A stretch of 64,000 nucleotides of DNA. Origin: an uncultured Clostridium sp. (GTDB lineage: Bacteria; Bacillota; Clostridia; Lachnospirales; Lachnospiraceae). The stretch's first letter is position 1; every line of letters begins with the position of its first letter. The notes under the pieces were generated by a model that was not told the DNA's origin, did not search any database, and was given only the letters and a program-made list of their open reading frames with translations. Where the stretch lies: positions 1-64,000 of the forward strand of contig CAMEFI010000013.1 of assembly GCA_945915475.1 (NCBI GenBank), read 5' to 3'. The translations under genes and the position numbers were made by a program. Of this stretch, positions 18,542 through 28,316 are shown piece by piece.

Positions 18542-19972
18542 ATGATAGTAACAAAGGAAATACTGAATCAACAGATTCTCGTTGCAGAAGCGGCTGGAAG
18601 AAAAGAAATGATGGGCGATATCTATCGTCAGGGATATCATTTAATGCCTCCTTCCGGTTGGATGAATGATCCAAATGGGTTATGTTGGTATAAGGGAAAT
18701 TATCATGTTTTTTATCAACATAGTCCGTTGGATGCCAATCGAGGTAATATTTTCTGGGGGCATTTTACAAGTCCGGATTTGCTCAATTGGACGCAACAGC
18801 CTACCTTTTTATATCCTGTAGACCCGTGGGATATCAATGGAGTATATTCCGGTTCTTCCCTGGTGGAAGAGGATGCGATGTATCTATACTATACCGGAAA
18901 TGTGAAATATCCCGGTGAACACGATTATATCTATGAAGGTCGTGGGCACAATGTATGTTTGGCGGTGACAAAAGATGGGATTCGTCCGGACAGTAACCAA
19001 TTGTTATTGTCCAATGCGGATTACCCTGCAGATATGAGTTGCCATGTTCGGGATCCCAAAGTGTGGAAAATGGATGGGAAATACTATATGGTTCTTGGGG
19101 CAAGGACTAGAGAAGATATAGGAGAATTATTGATTTTTGAATCAGAAGACAAATATCATTGGAAACACATTAATGTGATAAAAGCACCGGAACCTTTTGG
19201 GTATATGTGGGAATGTCCTGATATTTTTTGTGTGGACGGTCAATGGATTGTTATGACTTCTCCCCAGGGGATGGAACCCCAGGGGTATGTTGGACAGAAT
19301 GTGTATTCCTGTGGATATTTCCCACTTGATGGAGATTTTCGTGGAATGTATACATTAGGAGAGTATTGTGAAGCAGATGCCGGATTTGACTATTATGCGC
19401 CACAGACCTTTGAAGCGCCGGATGGACGTCGGATCGTAATCGGATGGATGGGAATGCCGGATGCAGATTACTCGAATCCTACAACGGACCATTTGTGGCA
19501 GCACTGCATGAGTGTTCCAAGGGAATTGCATTGGATGAATGGTCGACTTACAGCACAGCCCATTGATGAGTTAAAACAGTTAAGAGAAGAAGAAGAGAGG
19601 TTTCTTTGTAAAGGTAAAATCAGTCTGCCAATGTATCGCCTTGGAGAAATATATTTTTGTAATCAGGGTGAAAGTTTGACGATTACAATAGGAGAAGATG
19701 CACAGATTCAATGGAAGGATGGACTGGTTCATTTTTCGCTCGGTGAACGGGCGGGATATGGACGAACGAAACGTATTTTGGAAATAAAAGAACTTAAAAA
19801 TATACGTTTGCTTTGTGATGCTTCGTCGCTTGAGTTATTTTTTAATGATGGAGAACAGGTTATGACTTCCAGGTATTATCCAAGTGACAATGATACACTC
19901 ACTATATATGGATATGGAGAAGGCGAACAATATAAATTACGTCCGATGAATATGAAATGGGCAGGTTTATAA
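18542..19972 (+). CDS. scrB: Sucrose-6-phosphate hydrolase (GH32)
   Basis: Splits sucrose-6-phosphate, the product of PTS import, into glucose-6-phosphate and fructose. The GH32 catalytic triad is visible: nucleophile in GWMNDPNG (Asp43), RDP at 170-172 (transition-state stabiliser) and acid/base in WECPDIF (Glu224). The C-terminal beta-sandwich is present; 476 residues is normal. GGAGG within the end of scrA is spaced for ATG 18542, which lies one base after the scrA stop. Confidence 0.95.
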   Translation: MIVTKEILNQQILVAEAAGRKEMMGDIYRQGYHLMPPSGWMNDPNGLCWYKGNYHVFYQHSPLDANRGNIFWGHFTSPDLLNWTQQPTFLYPVDPWDINGVYSGSSLVEEDAMYLYYTGNVKYPGEHDYIYEGRGHNVCLAVTKDGIRPDSNQLLLSNADYPADMSCHVRDPKVWKMDGKYYMVLGARTREDIGELLIFESEDKYHWKHINVIKAPEPFGYMWECPDIFCVDGQWIVMTSPQGMEPQGYVGQNVYSCGYFPLDGDFRGMYTLGEYCEADAGFDYYAPQTFEAPDGRRIVIGWMGMPDADYSNPTTDHLWQHCMSVPRELHWMNGRLTAQPIDELKQLREEEERFLCKGKISLPMYRLGEIYFCNQGESLTITIGEDAQIQWKDGLVHFSLGERAGYGRTKRILEIKELKNIRLLCDASSLELFFNDGEQVMTSRYYPSDNDTLTIYGYGEGEQYKLRPMNMKWAGL

Positions 19973-19998
19973 TATAGAAAAAATAGGAGGGATTCCTG

Positions 19999-20958
19999 AT
20001 GAAAAAGGTTGTTGCCATTGGAGAATTGTTAATTGATTTTGTACCACAGGAAAAGGGATGTCCATTAAGTGAAGTCTCCCATTTTGAACGAGTGGCAGGG
20101 GGAGCACCTGCAAATGTTGTTACAGCCGTGAGCAGACTTGGTGGTGCCGGAGTTATGATTTCGCAGGTTGGTGAAGATGGGTTTGGTAAATATATTATGG
20201 ATTCCTTAAAAGAAAATGGAGTCAATACGGATTATGTATTTCAAACAAAAAAAGCGAATACAGGATTGGCTTTCGTTTCTTTGGACAGTACAGGGAACAG
20301 AGATTTTGCTTTCTTTCGCAATCCCAGTGCAGATTTGTTCTTATCTCCGGAACAGATTACAGAGGGAATGCTTGAAAATGCAGGTATCGTACATTTTTGT
20401 TCTGTGGATTTGGTGGAGTGGCCTGTAAAAAAGGCGCATGAAAAACTCATCCAATTGGCAAAGGAACAACAGGTAATTGTCAGTTTTGATCCGAATGTAC
20501 GCCTTCCGTTGTGGGAGTCTCCAGAGGCATGTCAGGATGCGATTCGTGAATTTCTACATTATGCAGATATTGTGAAGCTCTCGGATGACGAGTTGGAATT
20601 TGTTACCGGCTGCATGACGGAACAGGAAGTGGTGGAGAAACTATTGGCAGAAAACTGCCATATGGTTATTATAACCAAGGGAGCGGATGGGTCTAGCGTT
20701 TATACGAAAAATGCCAGTGCGCATACACCATCTGTTCAGGTGGAACAAGTTGTGGATACCACAGGTGCAGGAGACTCATTTATCGGATCATTTCTATATC
20801 AATTGGCCGCAGCAGATTATTCTCTGGAACAATTGGATGGAATCTGTGATGAGGACTTAAAAAGGATTCTTGATTTCTCGGCTAGATATGCGGCATTGAC
20901 TGTTGGAAAAAAGGGGGCTGTAATGGCAACCATGCGGGAAATGAAAATGCTAAAATAA
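19999..20958 (+). CDS. scrK: Fructokinase, PfkB family
   Basis: Phosphorylates the fructose released by ScrB. It has the PfkB signatures GGAPANVV near residue 35 and DTTGAGDSFIGSF near 253, whose Asp is the catalytic base. Length is 319 residues. ATAGGAGG precedes ATG. It is the last gene of the scr operon; no clear terminator follows, so readthrough to the ferritin-like gene is possible. Confidence 0.94.
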   Translation: MKKVVAIGELLIDFVPQEKGCPLSEVSHFERVAGGAPANVVTAVSRLGGAGVMISQVGEDGFGKYIMDSLKENGVNTDYVFQTKKANTGLAFVSLDSTGNRDFAFFRNPSADLFLSPEQITEGMLENAGIVHFCSVDLVEWPVKKAHEKLIQLAKEQQVIVSFDPNVRLPLWESPEACQDAIREFLHYADIVKLSDDELEFVTGCMTEQEVVEKLLAENCHMVIITKGADGSSVYTKNASAHTPSVQVEQVVDTTGAGDSFIGSFLYQLAAADYSLEQLDGICDEDLKRILDFSARYAALTVGKKGAVMATMREMKMLK

Positions 20959-21048
20959 TATAGAATCATTAAGGAGTAATGGTTTGATGGCACATCATGG
21001 GAAAATACCCATATAGTATTATAGAAAGATATATTGGGAGATTGTGAT

Positions 21049-21600
21049 ATGGGAGAAGTGGAAAAGTCCAAAATCAATCCCTGTGATTTTGCTAATGTCA
21101 GACCGATTATGATGGATTTACCCTATCCGCAAATCCAGGTACGGGAATCGAATCCGGTTTATGCCAATTTGTTAAGTGTTGATTATTGTGGTGCGGTATC
21201 TGAAATGTCTGCCATTACACAGTATATCAATAATGAAAACCGGATGTCTGCTGAAAGATGCCCACTGGCACAGATCATTTTAGGAATTGCTATGGCGGAA
21301 ATGATACATCTGCAAAAGCTTGGAGAATTGATTTTTTTGCTGGGAGGAAATATTGATTTTACCGTAAAGCAGCGTGATGGTAAACAGAAGATGTGGACAC
21401 CGGAATATTTGTCAATCCATGGAAATGTAAGGAAAATGTTGATGGCAGATATTGAGTCAGAAAAGGCAGCAATCAATCAGTATAAAATGCATATGAAGAT
21501 GATAAAAGATAATTATATCAATGCAGTGCTTGCAAGGATCATTCGGGATGAAGAGTACCATATTATGATGCTGCAGGCATTAATCAAAGATTTACAGTAG
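21049..21600 (+). CDS. Ferritin-like diiron protein
   Basis: A 183-residue four-helix protein with the metal-site pattern of the ferritin/rubrerythrin superfamily: AEMIHLQKLGELI (ExxH), ESEKAAINQY and RDEEYHIMML (ExxH). It resembles the manganese-catalase/CotJC-like branch more than true ferritin and has no rubredoxin domain. GGGAGA supports ATG 21049. A strong terminator follows. It may act in oxidative defence or spore-coat biology; the exact role is unknown. Confidence 0.75.
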   Translation: MGEVEKSKINPCDFANVRPIMMDLPYPQIQVRESNPVYANLLSVDYCGAVSEMSAITQYINNENRMSAERCPLAQIILGIAMAEMIHLQKLGELIFLLGGNIDFTVKQRDGKQKMWTPEYLSIHGNVRKMLMADIESEKAAINQYKMHMKMIKDNYINAVLARIIRDEEYHIMMLQALIKDLQ

Positions 21601-21639
21601 TCCGGAAAGTCTCATTTGCGAGGAATATATTTTTGTTGG

Positions 21640-21668
21640 CTGCCACCGTAAAAGGTGGCAGTTTTTTC
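21640..21668 (+). terminator. Intrinsic terminator
   Basis: CTGCCACC (21640-21647), short loop, GGTGGCAG (21654-21661), followed by TTTTTTC. Confidence 0.88.
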
Positions 21669-21783
21669 TATAGAACGATTGTAGAAACAACAATGCCTTG
21701 CCTTTCAAATTGGTATCGTATAAAATAGAGGTTGTCTCAATAGAAATGTATTTATTTGCTTAGAAAAAGGATTGACAGAACCA

Positions 21784-22527
21784 ATGAGAATTATCATATC
21801 ACCGGCAAAGAAAATGAATATAGAAACCGATTTGCTTGCATGGAATAATCTTCCGCAGTTTTTGCCGGAAACAGAAAAACTGGTAGATTATTTGAAGACA
21901 TTGAATTATGAGGAATTGAAAACAATCTGGAAATGTAATGATACGATTGCTTCCCTCAATTATGACAGGGTTCAAAATATGAATCTGAGGAAAAACCTTA
22001 CACCTGCCATTGTATCCTATGAAGGGCTTCAGTATCAGTATATGGCACCACAGGTGATGGAGGATGCAGAGCTTCAATATATAGAAGAACATCTCCGTAT
22101 TCTGTCTGGTTTTTATGGGATATTAAGACCATTTGACGGAATTATACCGTATCGTCTGGAAATGCAGAGCAGATTGCTGCATTTTGAGACAGACACGCTG
22201 TATCAGTTCTGGAATCATAAGTTGTTTGATGCACTTATGAAAGAGACAGACTGTATTTTCAATCTTGCGTCAAAGGAGTATAGTAAATGTATTACCGCTT
22301 ATAACAAAGGACGATGCCGGATGGTAACCTGTATCTTTGGCGAAATGTCAGATGGAAAAGTAAAGGAAAAGGGAACCTTTGCCAAGATGGCAAGGGGAGA
22401 AATGGTTCGATTCCTTGCAAACAGGCAGGCAGAAGATGTGGAAACAGCAAAGGAATTTACCGGATTGGGTTATAAGTTCCGGAAAGAGTTATCGGATGAG
22501 GAGACATACATTTTTGTAAAGGAGTAA
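21784..22527 (+). CDS. yaaA: Peroxide stress protein YaaA
   Basis: Member of the YaaA/DUF328 family, which in E. coli limits iron-driven damage during peroxide stress. The N-terminus MRIIISPAKKM and the internal LASKEYSK and FKEKGTF-like segments (here VKEKGTFAKMARG) are characteristic. I start at ATG 21784, where family members begin; the ribosome site is weak, and an upstream TTG (21772) is the alternative. Only 4 nt separate it from bcp, so the two form a peroxide-defence pair. Confidence 0.9.
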   Translation: MRIIISPAKKMNIETDLLAWNNLPQFLPETEKLVDYLKTLNYEELKTIWKCNDTIASLNYDRVQNMNLRKNLTPAIVSYEGLQYQYMAPQVMEDAELQYIEEHLRILSGFYGILRPFDGIIPYRLEMQSRLLHFETDTLYQFWNHKLFDALMKETDCIFNLASKEYSKCITAYNKGRCRMVTCIFGEMSDGKVKEKGTFAKMARGEMVRFLANRQAEDVETAKEFTGLGYKFRKELSDEETYIFVKE

Positions 22528-22531
22528 AAAT

Positions 22532-22987
22532 ATGTTAGAAGTAGGAACAAAAGCACCGGATTTTGCATTGCCGGATCAAAATGGAAAGATGCACACATTA
22601 AAGGAATATGAAGGAAAGAAGGTAATCCTGTATTTTTATCCAAAGGATAATACCCCGGGATGTAGCAAACAGGCATGCGGGTTCAGTGAGCTGTATCCAC
22701 AGTTTATGGAAAAAGATGCAGTGGTATTGGGAGTAAGTAAGGATTCTGTGGCATCCCATAAGAAATTTGAAGAGAAGTACAATCTTGGTTTTACTCTGTT
22801 ATCGGATCCGGACCTTACTGCAATCAAAGAATATGATGTATGGCAGGAGAAGAAGAACTACGGAAAAGTAACTATGGGAGTTGTAAGAACAACATACCTC
22901 ATTGATGAAAAGGGTATCATTGAAAAGGTATTTAAAAAGGTGAAAGCCGCTGACAATCCGGCACAAATGTTAGAGGAATTATCATGA
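22532..22987 (+). CDS. bcp: Thioredoxin-dependent thiol peroxidase (Bcp/PrxQ)
   Basis: Reduces hydrogen and alkyl peroxides. The peroxidatic cysteine lies in NTPGCSKQACGF (Cys44), with the resolving cysteine five residues later (Cys49), the atypical 2-Cys PrxQ arrangement. 151 residues is typical. AAAGGAG before ATG overlaps the yaaA end. Confidence 0.95.
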   Translation: MLEVGTKAPDFALPDQNGKMHTLKEYEGKKVILYFYPKDNTPGCSKQACGFSELYPQFMEKDAVVLGVSKDSVASHKKFEEKYNLGFTLLSDPDLTAIKEYDVWQEKKNYGKVTMGVVRTTYLIDEKGIIEKVFKKVKAADNPAQMLEELS

Positions 22988-23025
22988 ATTTCCTGTTGTG
23001 AGAGCTTGGGGATGGGAGGTTACAA

Positions 23026-24519
23026 ATGAAAAAATATGTATTAGCATTGGATCAGGGAACAACAAGCTCCCGATGTATTTTGTTTGATAAGCAAGGGACA
23101 ATCTGTAGTATGGCACAGAAGGAATTTCGTCAGATATATCCGCATCCCGGATGGGTGGAACATGATCCTATGGAAATCTGGGCATCACAGTTATCGGTGG
23201 CAATGGAAGCTATCAGTAAAATTGGTGCTACCGGAGAAGATATTACAGCAATCGGAATTACCAACCAGAGAGAAACCACTATTGTATGGAATCGGCATAC
23301 CGGTGAACCGATTTATAATGCCATTGTATGGCAGTGTAGAAGGACAGCGGAGCAGATTGAACAGATGGTGCAGGAGGGTATGTCGGATTATGTAAAGCAG
23401 ACTACAGGGCTTGTGCCGGATGCCTATTTTTCGGCATCGAAGCTTGCATGGATTCTGGACAATGTGGCGGGTGCCAGAAAAGAGGCAGAGGCAGGCAACT
23501 TGTTATTTGGAACCGTTGATACATGGCTGATCTGGAATTTGACGAAGGGCGCTGTTCATGTGACGGATTATACGAATGCTTCCAGAACCATGATGTTCGA
23601 TATTCATCGGTTGTGCTGGGATGAGCAGATTCTTGAATATTTCCGGATTCCCATAGAAATGCTTCCGGAGGTGAAGCCCTCTAGTTGCATTTATGGCTAT
23701 ACGGAGACCAGTGTGCTGGGGAATCGGATTCCCATTGCGGGAGTGGCAGGTGACCAGCAGGCAGCCTTATTTGGTCAGTGCTGTTTCTCGGCAGGCGATG
23801 TCAAGAATACATATGGAACAGGCTGTTTTCTTCTGATGAATACCGGAGAGAAGGTGGTTGTTTCCCAAAATGGACTTTTAACGACGATTGCTGCCAGTTT
23901 AGAGAATCGAATTCAGTATGCCTTAGAGGGAAGTATTTTTGTGGCAGGTGCAGGAATACAGTGGTTGAGGGATGAAATGGAGATGTTGAAAGATGCCGCA
24001 CAGTCAGAGAAGTATGCCCTTGCGGTGGAGGATACAAATGGTGTATATGTTGTGCCGGCATTTACCGGAATGGGAGCTCCTTATTGGAATCCTTATGCCA
24101 GAGGAACTGTGGTTGGAATCACCAGAGGCTGCCGGAAAGAGCATTTTGTCCGGGCAGTATTAGAAGCGATGGCTTATCAGACCTATGATATTCTTAAGAT
24201 TATGGGGCAGGAATCCGGTGTGGATATTGTACAACTCAAAGTAGATGGTGGCGCGGCAAAGAATCATTTTCTGATGCAGTTTCAATCGGATATATTGAAT
24301 GTGGATGTGCTACGACCGGAATGTGTAGAAACCACTGCATTAGGAGCTGCTTATCTTGCGGGAATTGCTGTGGGATATTGGAAAGATCTGGATGATATAC
24401 GGAAAAACTGGGCACTTTCACAGACATTTCATGCTGATATGCCGGAAGGCAGAAGGCAGAACTTGTTGTCCGGGTGGAAGAGAGCCGTAAAATGTGCACT
24501 TGCATGGACAGAAGATTGA
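23026..24519 (+). CDS. glpK: Glycerol kinase
   Basis: ATP-dependent phosphorylation of glycerol to glycerol-3-phosphate. FGGY-kinase fold with [20 protein letters not shown] at the N-terminus, GITNQRETT near 86, [12 protein letters not shown] near 264 and the C-terminal signature around [18 protein letters not shown]. Full-length at 497 residues. GGGAGG precedes ATG. No glpF or glpD is adjacent. A strong terminator follows. Confidence 0.97.
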   Translation: MKKYVLALDQGTTSSRCILFDKQGTICSMAQKEFRQIYPHPGWVEHDPMEIWASQLSVAMEAISKIGATGEDITAIGITNQRETTIVWNRHTGEPIYNAIVWQCRRTAEQIEQMVQEGMSDYVKQTTGLVPDAYFSASKLAWILDNVAGARKEAEAGNLLFGTVDTWLIWNLTKGAVHVTDYTNASRTMMFDIHRLCWDEQILEYFRIPIEMLPEVKPSSCIYGYTETSVLGNRIPIAGVAGDQQAALFGQCCFSAGDVKNTYGTGCFLLMNTGEKVVVSQNGLLTTIAASLENRIQYALEGSIFVAGAGIQWLRDEMEMLKDAAQSEKYALAVEDTNGVYVVPAFTGMGAPYWNPYARGTVVGITRGCRKEHFVRAVLEAMAYQTYDILKIMGQESGVDIVQLKVDGGAAKNHFLMQFQSDILNVDVLRPECVETTALGAAYLAGIAVGYWKDLDDIRKNWALSQTFHADMPEGRRQNLLSGWKRAVKCALAWTED

Positions 24520-24540
24520 AATGAACATTGTATGTATGAA

Positions 24541-24577
24541 AGCAAAACCATTTATACTGGTTTTGCTTTTTCTTTTC
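24541..24577 (+). terminator. Intrinsic terminator after glpK
   Basis: AGCAAAACCA (24541-24550), 7-nt loop, TGGTTTTGCT (24558-24567), then TTTTCTTTT. Perfect 10-bp stem. Confidence 0.92.
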
Positions 24578-24699
24578 CTTGAATTTCTGGTACGGGAGGA
24601 GCATCATTTTTTGGTGGTTTTGTTTTGTGATTGCTTTCTGTACCATGTGGTTTTTTTGGGTCAGGTCGTTTCATACCGGCTTTGGCCATACTTGGATAC

Positions 24700-24890
24700 C
24701 TCCGTTGTTTGTATTGGATATGTTATCAGTATTTCAAAATAAATGTATTTTATCCATGTTCGAATTATGTAATTATAATGTGGCTATGGGAAATGGTGGT
24801 ATAGAGATCAAAGAGGTTGCGGATTACATCACGGATGATGTGGATCAAGACGGTTTATATCATGCATTTGCTTATTTGAATTTGATATAA
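24700..24890 (+). pseudogene. Remnant of a Cof-type HAD phosphatase C-terminus
   Basis: An open stretch ending at TAA 24888-24890 reads NVAMGNGGIEIKEVADYI followed by TDDVDQDGLYHAF, the conserved tail of Cof-type HAD phosphatases. The sequence upstream (about 24600-24700) does not match the family. No catalytic DxDGT motif or start is present, so this is a leftover 3' fragment. Confidence 0.7.
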
Positions 24891-25199
24891 ATGGTAAAGC
24901 AAAAAAGGAACAGGTGTTGCCATGTGGTTGTCCTGGCTCTGCAACCAAAACTATCAAACGTCAAGAGACAGTTTCTGTAGCAACTGTGCATCAGGAATAG
25001 AAAATGCCGTAAAAACAGCATTGCGTGATAGCGGGAAATTTATTCCGTGGAATGTGGTGACCATTGCAACTGACGGAAGTATTTTAGAGAGAGTATAGCT
25101 CCGGAAACAGTGAGATATAGAATTGCGAAGAGATATTGTGTATGGTAAGATTGAGTGATAAGGGCAAATTATTATAGAAACTTGTAAGGGAGTAAATAA
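24891..25199. other. Degenerate intergenic region with a CxCPG cysteine motif
   Basis: Between the HAD remnant and the next gene, one frame (about 24899-25000) reads EQVLPCGCPGSATKTIKR before a stop, like an iron-sulfur cysteine motif. A second frame stays open to about 25098 and reads VKTALRDSGKFIPWN. Neither has a start with a ribosome site. I take this as decayed coding sequence of unknown origin. Confidence 0.35.
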
Positions 25200-25841
25200 A
25201 TGTATCAATATATTTTATTTGATTTGGACGGAACCTTGACAGACCCCGGAGAAGGAATTACCAATTCAGTAGCTTATGCATTAGACAAGTTTCAAATAAG
25301 CGTAAAAGATAAACGTTCATTGTATAAGTTTATCGGTCCTCCACTGCAGGAGTCCTTTCAGAGATTTTATGGTTTCTCGGTGGAACAAAGTCTGCAGGCA
25401 GTTGAATATTACAGAGAGTACTTTAGGGTGACAGGAATATTTGAAAATGAAGTATATGACGGAATCGAAGAAATGCTTTATGCCTTGAAAAATGCGGGAA
25501 AACATATTCTTCTTGCAACCTCGAAGCCGGAAGAATTTGCAAAAAGGATTTTGAAGCATTTTCATTTGATGCAGTATTTTGATTTTGTGGCAGGGGCAAC
25601 CATGGATGGAACACGCTGCAAAAAAGGGGAAATTATTCAGTATGCTATAGACAATTATCCGGTTGAAAGTCTGTCAGATGCAGTAATGGTAGGGGACAGG
25701 GAGCATGATATACTTGGTGCACGTCAGGTGGGAATGGATTCCATTGGTGTCTTATATGGATATGGAGATTATGAGGAATTGAGTAAGGCTGGGGCGACTT
25801 ATATAGCAAAAGAGGTTATGGAGATACTTGATTTTGTATAA
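25200..25841 (+). CDS. HAD-family hydrolase, phosphoglycolate phosphatase-like
   Basis: A 213-residue HAD subfamily IA enzyme: DLDGTLTDPGEG at the N-terminus (nucleophile Asp9, acid Asp11), LATSKP near 105, and MVGDREHDILGA near 165. A helical cap domain sits between motifs. The family includes phosphoglycolate phosphatase and pyrophosphatase PpaX; the substrate is unknown. AAGGGAG precedes ATG. It probably forms an operon with the MATE gene 14 nt downstream. Confidence 0.87.
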   Translation: MYQYILFDLDGTLTDPGEGITNSVAYALDKFQISVKDKRSLYKFIGPPLQESFQRFYGFSVEQSLQAVEYYREYFRVTGIFENEVYDGIEEMLYALKNAGKHILLATSKPEEFAKRILKHFHLMQYFDFVAGATMDGTRCKKGEIIQYAIDNYPVESLSDAVMVGDREHDILGARQVGMDSIGVLYGYGDYEELSKAGATYIAKEVMEILDFV

Positions 25842-25855
25842 AGGAAGTGTAACAA

Positions 25856-27217
25856 ATGACAAAGAGTATGACAGAAGGCAAAACACTGACATTGATATTA
25901 CAGTTTGCCCTTCCATTATTAGTCGGAAATCTATTACAGCAGACCTATAATATTATTGATGCGGCAATTGTGGGACAGATACTGGGTGCCGATGCATTGG
26001 CGAGCGTCGGCGCTTCCAGCAGTGTTCAGTTTTTGGTACTGGGTTTTTGTATCGGCATCTGCTGTGGGTTTGGAGTTCCAATCGCTAAAAACTTTGGAGC
26101 AGGTGATTATAAGAAAATGCGGGACTGCATTTTCCATGCAATGGTTCTGACTGCGGGATTTGCAGTCATACTGACTGCTGCCTGTGCGTTGCTGTGTCCA
26201 CAGATTTTAAGGATACTGTCCACACCGAAAAATATCTTTTCCGGTGCATACCAGTATCTGCTGGTGATTTTTTTAGGAATTCCATTTACACTTTTGTATA
26301 ATCTGCTATCCAGTATTTTGCGGGCGGTAGGAGATAGCAAAACACCATTTTTCCTGCTTGCCTTTTCCACCATATTAAACATTTTTCTGGATTTGTTCTG
26401 TATCATTGTTCTGAAATGGGGTTGTGCCGGTGCAGGAATTGCAACCGTTACTGCCCAGGCAGTCAGTGGCATACTGTGTTTTGTGTTTATTAGAAAACGG
26501 ATTCCTATCCTTAAGCTGTCAAAGGACAATATCCGGCTAAGGAGAAGTGAAGTAAAAAATATGCTTTTGATGGGGCTTCCCATGGGATTGCAGTATTCCA
26601 TTACAGCCATTGGAAGTATGGTTATGCAGTCTGCCAATAACGGTCTTGGAAGCATTTATGTCTCCGGATTTACGGCAGGTATGAGGATAAAACAGTTTTT
26701 GATGTGTCCCTTTGATGCCATTGCAACGGCGATATCCGTATTTTGTGGACAAAATCTCGGTGCAGGCAAGGTGGACCGGATTAAACAGGGAATCCGCCAG
26801 GGAGTCCTTGTGGGGGTTGCTTATGGACTATGTGCCGGTCTGGTGCTGATTTTTGCAGGAAGAAACCTGTCGCTATTGTTTGTAAAAGGAAATGCGGTGG
26901 AAGTGCTGGATGCATCGGCAAAATATCTGCGCTGCATGGGATTCTTTTTCTGGAGTCTTGGAATATTAAATGTGTGCCGTATGACCACACAGGGACTTGG
27001 ATATTCCGGACGGGCTGTATTTTCAGGCATGACAGAAATGGTAGCCCGGATAGTGGTAAGCCTTGTTTTTGTTCCGATGTTTGGATTTACTGCCATCTGC
27101 TTTGCTGACCAGTCCGCCTGGGTATCGGCGTGCATTTACATCGTACCGACCTGCATACATTGTGTTAAGAAAATATCGGCAGTTGAAGGATTAACGGAGG
27201 GGGAGATTAGAAGATGA
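25856..27217 (+). CDS. MATE-family efflux transporter
   Basis: A 453-residue protein with about 12 membrane segments in two repeats. The N-terminal LQFALPLLVGNLLQQTYNIIDAAIVG and mid-protein MGLPMGLQYSITAIGSMVMQ match the NorM/DinF-type MATE family, which exports cationic compounds using ion gradients. AAGGAAG supports ATG. The stop overlaps the ATG of a degraded metallo-beta-lactamase gene. Confidence 0.92.
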   Translation: MTKSMTEGKTLTLILQFALPLLVGNLLQQTYNIIDAAIVGQILGADALASVGASSSVQFLVLGFCIGICCGFGVPIAKNFGAGDYKKMRDCIFHAMVLTAGFAVILTAACALLCPQILRILSTPKNIFSGAYQYLLVIFLGIPFTLLYNLLSSILRAVGDSKTPFFLLAFSTILNIFLDLFCIIVLKWGCAGAGIATVTAQAVSGILCFVFIRKRIPILKLSKDNIRLRRSEVKNMLLMGLPMGLQYSITAIGSMVMQSANNGLGSIYVSGFTAGMRIKQFLMCPFDAIATAISVFCGQNLGAGKVDRIKQGIRQGVLVGVAYGLCAGLVLIFAGRNLSLLFVKGNAVEVLDASAKYLRCMGFFFWSLGILNVCRMTTQGLGYSGRAVFSGMTEMVARIVVSLVFVPMFGFTAICFADQSAWVSACIYIVPTCIHCVKKISAVEGLTEGEIRR

Positions 27218-27392
27218 AAATAATTACTTTGATGGAGGATACCTGTGGACCATATGTGATACCACTATGGAATTGAAAAAATGGGATACAAAGTTTTATA
27301 CAGGTCATTGCACCGGACAAAAAGCACTGGACCTAATGAAACCAATCATGTAAAACTTGGAAATGCGATTTATAAGAAGCTTTGTGAAATGT
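27214..27392 (+). pseudogene. Remnant of an MBL-fold metallo-hydrolase gene
   Basis: ATG 27214 overlaps the MATE stop (ATGA) and starts MKIITLMEDTCG, a typical start of this family. The frame is lost within about 20 codons. Another frame then reads ELKKWDTKFYTGHCTGQKAL, matching the conserved C-terminal part (YTGHCTG) of the same family. All metal-binding HxHxDH sequence between is missing, so an internal deletion with frameshift destroyed the gene. Confidence 0.7.
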
Positions 27393-27412
27393 AGATTGGA
27401 ATAGGAGTAAAA

Positions 27413-27982
27413 ATGTTTTATACTATGAGATATGAATCTCCAATTGGAGATAGCTTACTTGCATCTGATGGGACGCATCTGGTCGGTTTATGGCTGGAAG
27501 GACAGAAACATTATTGTCCGCTGAAAGAGCCGCTTCAGGAAAAAGATAGTGATGTTATATTAAGACAAACAAAGGAGTGGCTGGATTATTATTTTGTGGG
27601 AGAACATCCGGAGATTTCGGAATTGCCGCTTAGACCAATGGGCAGCGATTTCAGACGGCAGGTTTGGGAGATTCTTGTGCGTATTCCTTATGGGGAAGTT
27701 ATGACGTATGGAGAAATAGCAGGAATCATTGCGAGAGAGAATAATATAGAACACATGTCTGCACAGGCAGTTGGCGGGGCAGTTGGACATAATCCCATAT
27801 CCATTATTATTCCGTGTCACCGGGTTGTGGGAGCAAATGGCAGTCTGACCGGTTATGCCGGTGGAGTGGAGAAAAAACGGTGGCTGTTACAGCATGAAGG
27901 GGTTATGGCTTATGGATTTGAAAGAACGGGCGAGAAAACTAAAAACAGATATTCCAACTATCTTTCTGTCATTGAAAGATAA
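27413..27982 (+). CDS. ogt: Methylated-DNA-protein-cysteine methyltransferase
   Basis: Suicide repair protein removing alkyl groups from O6-alkylguanine. The acceptor cysteine lies in IIIPCHRVVG (Cys135), preceded by the helix-turn-helix region PYGEVMTYGEIA. The tail after about residue 162 overlaps the next gene by 71 nt and looks less conserved. TAGGAG lies just before ATG. No AdaA regulator is adjacent. Confidence 0.93.
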   Translation: MFYTMRYESPIGDSLLASDGTHLVGLWLEGQKHYCPLKEPLQEKDSDVILRQTKEWLDYYFVGEHPEISELPLRPMGSDFRRQVWEILVRIPYGEVMTYGEIAGIIARENNIEHMSAQAVGGAVGHNPISIIIPCHRVVGANGSLTGYAGGVEKKRWLLQHEGVMAYGFERTGEKTKNRYSNYLSVIER

Positions 27983-28280
27983 AGATACACCACTGATTGC
28001 AAAGATTTTTGCAGGGATTACAGTAGTTTATGCACTTTCGCCGATTGACCTTGTGCCGGACTTTATCCCTGTTTTGGGGTACCTGGACGATGTGATTCTA
28101 TTACCTGCTTTTGTTGTCTTGACGGTTCGATTGATACCACATGATATTTTAGAAAAAAATCGCAAATTGGCAGAGAACATATGGGAAGAGGGCAAACCAA
28201 AAAAATGGTACTATGCTGTTCCGATTGTACTAATCTGGCTTTTGATAATCGGTCTTATATGGAAAGTGCTCAGGCGATGA
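27912..28280 (+). CDS. YkvA-like DUF1232 membrane protein
   Basis: A 122-residue protein with the DUF1232 signature ALSPIDLVPDFIPVLGYLDD and a C-terminal membrane anchor. I choose ATG 27912 (MDLKERARK), about 10 nt after AAGGGG; an upstream ATG (27855) would add 19 residues that are simply the ogt sequence in another frame. It overlaps the end of ogt. No established function for the family. Confidence 0.8.
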   Translation: MDLKERARKLKTDIPTIFLSLKDKDTPLIAKIFAGITVVYALSPIDLVPDFIPVLGYLDDVILLPAFVVLTVRLIPHDILEKNRKLAENIWEEGKPKKWYYAVPIVLIWLLIIGLIWKVLRR

Positions 28281-28316
28281 TTATTTATAAAAAGGTTTTA
28301 AGGAGGAATAATTGAC

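Noticed and set aside
24494-24742. Phe/Leu-rich open frames between glpK and the next gene
   Set aside because: They run through the glpK terminator and have no ribosome site; only the HAD-like tail at the end of one frame is meaningful.
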